Shown here in pieces: positions 31,311 through 35,148 of a stretch of 35,148 bases of DNA. Source of the stretch: Bacillota bacterium (GTDB lineage: Bacteria > Bacillota_I > Bacilli_A > Erysipelotrichales > Erysipelotrichaceae). The stretch lies in NCBI GenBank assembly GCA_018065105.1, contig JAGHTX010000098.1, positions 1 to 35,148 on the forward strand, written 5' to 3'. Both the position numbers and the translations under genes were made by a program. The stretch's first letter is position 1, and each line of letters starts with the position of its first letter. The notes under the pieces were generated by a model, which saw only the letters and a program-made list of their open reading frames with translations, searched no databases and was not told the DNA's origin.

Positions 31311-32771
31311 CTATATTTCAATATCGTATTTTTCTACATCCACTCTGACCATTTCATCACTTTCAAAAGTAATTCCTTCAGCACTCAATGGTGAATAGAT
31401 CATAAAGGTTGCGGCTTGTCTTCCATCGTTGACAAAGAGTTCCACACTATATTTATCGATTAAAAATCTTAATTTTAATTCTTCTTTTTCATCAATCACA
31501 AAGTCACGGACATGAACAATGTCAAAACGTCCTCCCGAACGAGTACGGTCCACACGAATCACGTTTTTATCCTTACGATATCGAATGGATACATAGTGGT
31601 CTTTATCTTGTCCAATATGCATTTTAAATTTTGAATAATTCTTGCCTTTTACCGTAACGGTTAGGTCGATAATTCTTCCAGAAACGCCTTCTAGACTAGT
31701 GACTGTCTGAATCGGAACTTCTTTATAAACCACTTTATTGGTGCGATACGCTTCTAGTTCCTTAACTGGATTTTGAATCAATCGTCCATTTTCTACATGC
31801 AGTTCTCGAGGACAGGTCATAGAGCCAAATAAGCGAATACCCGATGGTTGGGAATGAATATTTGTCCAGTTTTGCATCCAGGCAATCATCACACGTCTTC
31901 CATCTTTGGTTTCTAGCGTTTGAGGGGCATAGAAATCAATTCCGTAATCTACCGATTGTACACTTTCACGATTGAACTGATAGTTATTCTTATCGTATTC
32001 ACCAAGTAGAGCCATAACGCCATACCCGGCATGGAATTCCAGTCCAATAGGAATCATTTCTTGTGGAGATGTGATTAATACACGTTTTCCATCGAGTTCA
32101 AAAAAGTCTGGGCATTCCCACATTTTTCCGTATACATTGTAAGAACGATCGATGATTCCTCTATATTCCCAATGCAGCGCATCTTCACTTTCATAAAGAA
32201 GAACAGCCCCACTTCCATCTTCGGTACGATTTCCAATCACTACGTAGTATTTTCCGTCTTCTTTCCAGATTTTTGGATCACGGAAGTCAATTTCACTCGC
32301 TCCTACAGGAAGATCCTGAGCGGATAATACAGGTCTATCTATTTTTTCATAATCAACACCATCTCCTAAGGCGATGCATTGTTGTTGAATATCTTCTAGA
32401 ATACCGTCACTTCGACGTACTTCTTTTACCCCTGTATACATCAACAATTGTTTGCCATCTTCTAACTCAATGGCACTTCCAGAGAAGCATCCTTTCTCAT
32501 CCACTTCACTATCGGGAGCCATCGCAATCGGTAGTCTTTCCCACTTGATAAAGTCTTTTGTCTTTACGTGTCCCCAATACATAGGTCCCCAGTGTGTTGA
32601 GAATGGATGATATTGAAAGAAAAGATGATAATCCTCTTTATATAGAGAGAATCCATTTGGATCGTTGATCCAACCAATTCCACCAGTCAGGTGAAAAGCG
32701 GGTCTTTCTTTGTCTGCGTATTTTTTATACGTATCTTCAAATTCTCTAGCTTTGTTTAATAAGTCACTCAT
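31311..32771 (-). CDS. GH32 beta-fructofuranosidase (paralog of the 27564 gene)
   Basis: 486 residues with Asp37 in GWINDPNG, FRDPKIW, WECPDFF and the C-terminal sandwich (LRFLIDKYSVELFVNDGRQ). The first 100 residues are nearly collinear with the gene at 27564 (RPAFH, YHLFFQYHPF, WGHVKTKDF). AAGGGGAG precedes the ATG by 5 nt. Cytoplasmic. Likely acts on short fructo-oligosaccharides or their 6-phosphates; exact chain preference is not readable. Confidence 0.92.
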   Translation of the reverse strand: MSDLLNKAREFEDTYKKYADKERPAFHLTGGIGWINDPNGFSLYKEDYHLFFQYHPFSTHWGPMYWGHVKTKDFIKWERLPIAMAPDSEVDEKGCFSGSAIELEDGKQLLMYTGVKEVRRSDGILEDIQQQCIALGDGVDYEKIDRPVLSAQDLPVGASEIDFRDPKIWKEDGKYYVVIGNRTEDGSGAVLLYESEDALHWEYRGIIDRSYNVYGKMWECPDFFELDGKRVLITSPQEMIPIGLEFHAGYGVMALLGEYDKNNYQFNRESVQSVDYGIDFYAPQTLETKDGRRVMIAWMQNWTNIHSQPSGIRLFGSMTCPRELHVENGRLIQNPVKELEAYRTNKVVYKEVPIQTVTSLEGVSGRIIDLTVTVKGKNYSKFKMHIGQDKDHYVSIRYRKDKNVIRVDRTRSGGRFDIVHVRDFVIDEKEELKLRFLIDKYSVELFVNDGRQAATFMIYSPLSAEGITFESDEMVRVDVEKYDIEI

Positions 32772-32792
32772 AAAAACTCCCCTTTTTAAATA

Positions 32793-32815
32793 AGAGGATA
32801 CTTCTCATATCCTCT
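32793..32815 (-). terminator. Weak terminator-like hairpin between two GH32 genes
   Basis: 8-bp perfect stem (32793-32800 with 32808-32815), 7-nt loop, but only TATTTAAAAA follows on the minus strand. It may lower downstream expression or mark a processing point. Confidence 0.5.
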
Positions 32816-32821
32816 AGAATT

Positions 32822-34183
32822 TTATTTATATTGAATATGGAATGAATTCATTCCTGCATACTGCATTGCGATTGGTGAATTACTTTCAATAGTTAAATCT
32901 TCCAAACTATAGTTACGACAAGTCATAACCTTTTGTCCTTTGTTGATAAAGATTTCAAAACAAGAGGTATCCATAAAGATTTCGAATACTTCCATCTTTT
33001 CTATTTCTATATGTCTACTTGTTCTTCCATATCCATCACAAAGATAAGATAGTGTAAATAAGGCATTTTCATAGCTTAGCCCTAAATTTCCTAAGCGAAT
33101 ATGAAAATCTTTCTTTTCATTTTGGAATTGGATCCAGCAAGTCTTTTCCAAAGAAATCGGATTGGAATCCAATACAACTTCTTTTCGTTCTTTTCGAAGA
33201 CTTAAAATTTCTTCGACTGGATATTGGTATAATTCTCCATTCACATTTGTGATCACTCTTGGTAGTGTCAAGGCCATTTGCCATCCATTTTCAACCGTTG
33301 GGTTCTTATACGGAATATCTGGAATTCCCATCCAGGCAATCGAAATCAATCTATTTTTACTGTCTCTAAAACATTGTGGTGCATAGTAGTCGTATCCATA
33401 ATCCAAGACCTGATAGTCATACGCTAATTTTCCATCCACTTTGAAATATCCATTGGAATCTTTGTTTTCGTATTTGTATCCATCTTGTTGAATTCCTTGT
33501 GGACAAGTAATTAAGAAATCCTGTCCATCCACGGTTTCCAAATCTGGACACTCCCACATATAACCAAATGGTGTTTCGGTATCGATTCGATAGGCATATT
33601 TCCAGTTTTTTAGATCTAAAGAATTGTATACAAGAGCACAACCCACATCGTTGTTGTCTCTGGCTCCTAAAACCATACTGTATAAACCATTCTTTTCAAT
33701 AATTTTTGGATCTCGTACATGACATGTCATGTCGGCTGGATAATTGATATTCGATAATAAAGTTTCCTTTTTGGAAAAAGTCATTCCATCTTTACTGTAA
33801 ACATAATTGATAAAAGCGCCTCTTCCCGAATGAATGTAGTCGTGTTTTCCAGGAAACTTTACATTTCCGGTATAGAATAGATGCATTCCATTTTCTACGA
33901 AAGCTGCTCCTGAATAGACTCCATCTTTTTCGGTATATACATCTGGATATAGCGTGATGCCTTCATCCTTGTAGTTTACGTAATCTTTTGTCGTATAATG
34001 TCCCCAGTGCTTTAATCCTCCATTGGGATTATAGGCATATTGGTAAAAAATATGGATGGTATCGTCCATTTGACAAAGACCATTGGGATCGTTTAACCAT
34101 CCACCTGGTGGCATAAGATGATACTTAAGATAAAAGGGATCTTTGAGCATCATTGCCAAATTCTTAGTTAATTCTTTGTCCAT
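32822..34183 (-). CDS. GH32 fructan hydrolase (distinct branch)
   Basis: 453 residues from ATG 34183 with GGATGG upstream; ATG 34192 is an alternative adding three residues. Motifs: GGWLNDPNG (Asp32), CHVRDPKI and MWECPDLE, and a C-terminal MDTSCFEIFINKGQ strand. It is diverged from the other three GH32 proteins and lies nearest the HPr and PTS genes. No signal peptide. Probably an intracellular exo-acting fructosidase; specificity unknown. Confidence 0.88.
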   Translation of the reverse strand: MDKELTKNLAMMLKDPFYLKYHLMPPGGWLNDPNGLCQMDDTIHIFYQYAYNPNGGLKHWGHYTTKDYVNYKDEGITLYPDVYTEKDGVYSGAAFVENGMHLFYTGNVKFPGKHDYIHSGRGAFINYVYSKDGMTFSKKETLLSNINYPADMTCHVRDPKIIEKNGLYSMVLGARDNNDVGCALVYNSLDLKNWKYAYRIDTETPFGYMWECPDLETVDGQDFLITCPQGIQQDGYKYENKDSNGYFKVDGKLAYDYQVLDYGYDYYAPQCFRDSKNRLISIAWMGIPDIPYKNPTVENGWQMALTLPRVITNVNGELYQYPVEEILSLRKERKEVVLDSNPISLEKTCWIQFQNEKKDFHIRLGNLGLSYENALFTLSYLCDGYGRTSRHIEIEKMEVFEIFMDTSCFEIFINKGQKVMTCRNYSLEDLTIESNSPIAMQYAGMNSFHIQYK

Positions 34184-34201
34184 ACATACCATCCATGCTT
34201 G

Positions 34202-34459
34202 TTATAGATTTTCTTTAAATGCGTTTTCCAAAGCTATAGCACACTCTTCTTCATCGATTCCTTCCACACGAACCACAATTGTGTCTTCGCATTTTACATT
34301 GGAACCCATGAATTGAAGGAGTTTCTTAATATCGAAGCTTCCTTCTTTTGTCCAAAGCGTTGTATAGCTTTTAAACTGTTTCGCAACAGCTGTAATTCGG
34401 CCAGCAGGACGTGCGTGCATTCCTTGTTGGTCAGTTATTGTATAACGAAACTCTTTCAT
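34202..34459 (-). CDS. HPr-like phosphocarrier with Lys at position 46
   Basis: 85 residues, the normal HPr length. The active site GMHARPAG carries His15, phosphorylated by enzyme I. The regulatory site that in Gram-positive HPr is Ser46 (usually KSIMGV) here reads KKLLQF, with Lys46. HPr kinase therefore could not phosphorylate it, and it should not form the CcpA corepressor. This is the opposite of Crh, which keeps Ser46 but lacks His15. It lies 4 nt after the PTS permease stop and before four GH32 genes, so it is probably a pathway-dedicated phosphocarrier. Confidence 0.85.
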   Translation of the reverse strand: MKEFRYTITDQQGMHARPAGRITAVAKQFKSYTTLWTKEGSFDIKKLLQFMGSNVKCEDTIVVRVEGIDEEECAIALENAFKENL

Positions 34460-34463
34460 AAGA

Positions 34464-35148
34464 CTATGCAGCTTTTTTTACGTTATTACAGTCGAATCCG
34501 TTAGTTAAAGCCACGATAACTGTATCTGAATATCCTGCTGCTTTAATTTCTTTTGAATCGAATGTCATTAATAATTGTCCTTTAGTTACTTTATCACCTT
34601 GAGCCACTTTGCATTCGAATCCTTTTCCGTTCATTTGAACAGTATCTACACCAACGTGTACTAATACTTCCATTCCGTTATCTCCAGTGATTCCTACAGC
34701 GTGGTTAGTAGGGAATACCATTGTGATAGTTCCATCAAATGGAGCGTAAACATTTCCATCGTTTGGTACGATTCCTACGCTTGGTCCCATTGTTTCTTGA
34801 GCGAACATTGGATCTGGGATTTCAGAAGCTGGTACAACTTCACCATTAACTGGTTGAACAACAGCACCTTTGTCACATGTGATTACTTCAGCAGTTGGAG
34901 CTGGTTTTGCAGCTTTTTTAGCTTTAGGTTGATCTTTGTATCCAAATACCCAAGTTAATGCGAATGACACACCTGCAGCAATCGCAAACATTGTCATGTA
35001 TTTAACTGGAGCGTGTAAGCATAGTAATAAACCGAAGATACCAGTAACACCTGTTCCACTAGCACCTAATCCAGTGATAGAAGCGAACATTGCCCCAGCA
35101 GCACCACCGATACATCCGCAGATGAATGGTTTACCGAAACGAACGTTA
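34464..35148 (-). CDS. PTS permease EIIC-EIIA end (sucrose/beta-glucoside class), cut by window edge
   Basis: The frame stays open to the window edge; about 228 residues are visible. The N-terminal part (GKPFICGCIGGAAGAMF, then hydrophobic helices) is the end of a glucose-superfamily EIIC domain. A Lys/Ala/Pro linker leads to EIIA with THAVGI-type TNHAVGIT and the phospho-His motif LVHVGVDTVQMNGKGF. Since the downstream genes are GH32 enzymes, the substrate is likely sucrose or fructo-oligosaccharide. It would phosphorylate the sugar during import. The promoter and any regulator are outside the window. Confidence 0.85.
   Translation of the reverse strand, partial: NVRFGKPFICGCIGGAAGAMFASITGLGASGTGVTGIFGLLLCLHAPVKYMTMFAIAAGVSFALTWVFGYKDQPKAKKAAKPAPTAEVITCDKGAVVQPVNGEVVPASEIPDPMFAQETMGPSVGIVPNDGNVYAPFDGTITMVFPTNHAVGITGDNGMEVLVHVGVDTVQMNGKGFECKVAQGDKVTKGQLLMTFDSKEIKAAGYSDTVIVALTNGFDCNNVKKAA

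Noticed and set aside
1-35148. CRISPR array, tRNA or rRNA genes
   Set aside because: No spaced repeat array, cloverleaf or rRNA-like stretch was noticed on either strand.

Overview
The window looks like chromosome of a low-GC Gram-positive bacterium (Bacillota), most likely a gut Erysipelotrichia-type Firmicute. The reasons are the A+T-rich sequence, strong AGGAGG-type ribosome sites, an rpsD next to a divergent ezrA-nifZ-thiI cluster, PTS-linked sugar genes, and the family content. The taxonomic call is inference; nothing here names a species. No rRNA, tRNA or CRISPR array was seen.

Layout. 1-149: start of a transposase-like gene running off the left edge. 303-4885 (minus): a tightly coupled five-gene cassette made of a circularly permuted ATP-grasp ligase, an alpha-E protein, a transglutaminase-like protein, a zinc-dependent AstE/AspA-like M14 enzyme, and a second M14 paralog that has lost its zinc ligands. 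This looks like a synthesis and processing system for a peptide-like product of unknown structure and is the best candidate here for an under-described system. 5020-7793 (minus): a mixed operon trpF - esterase - HD hydrolase - DUF1294 - flavin reductase. 7947-10493 (plus): a GH1 6-phospho-beta-glucosidase and a DMT exporter. 10522-12530 (minus): DUF5714 - 2H phosphoesterase - unknown protein. 12564-16513 (minus): alpha/beta hydrolase, 23S rRNA methyltransferases RlmCD-like and RlmA-like, and a patatin lipase. 16596-19418 (plus): a carboxylesterase and an AAA/DUF4143 ATPase.

19471-23565 (minus) holds ezrA-nifZ-thiI (cell-division regulator, cysteine desulfurase, tRNA 4-thiouridine synthase), divergent from rpsD (23831-24439), which has a long structured leader. 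A lipoprotein gene follows, then about 850 bases without a convincing gene but with strong hairpins. An AbiEi/AbiEii type IV toxin-antitoxin pair sits at 26050-27464, between two perfect 30-base copies of a terminator hairpin.

27564-35148 (minus) is a fructan/sucrose utilisation operon: PTS permease (EIIC-EIIA end, cut by the window edge), a dedicated HPr with His15 but Lys at position 46, four intracellular GH32 enzymes and a HAD phosphatase. The inferred logic is PTS import with phosphorylation, then cytoplasmic cleavage by several GH32 enzymes of different chain-length or phosphate preference.

A recurring trait is extreme compaction: 1-19 nt gene overlaps, terminators directly in front of the next ribosome site, and promoters placed so close to start codons that some transcripts should be leaderless.
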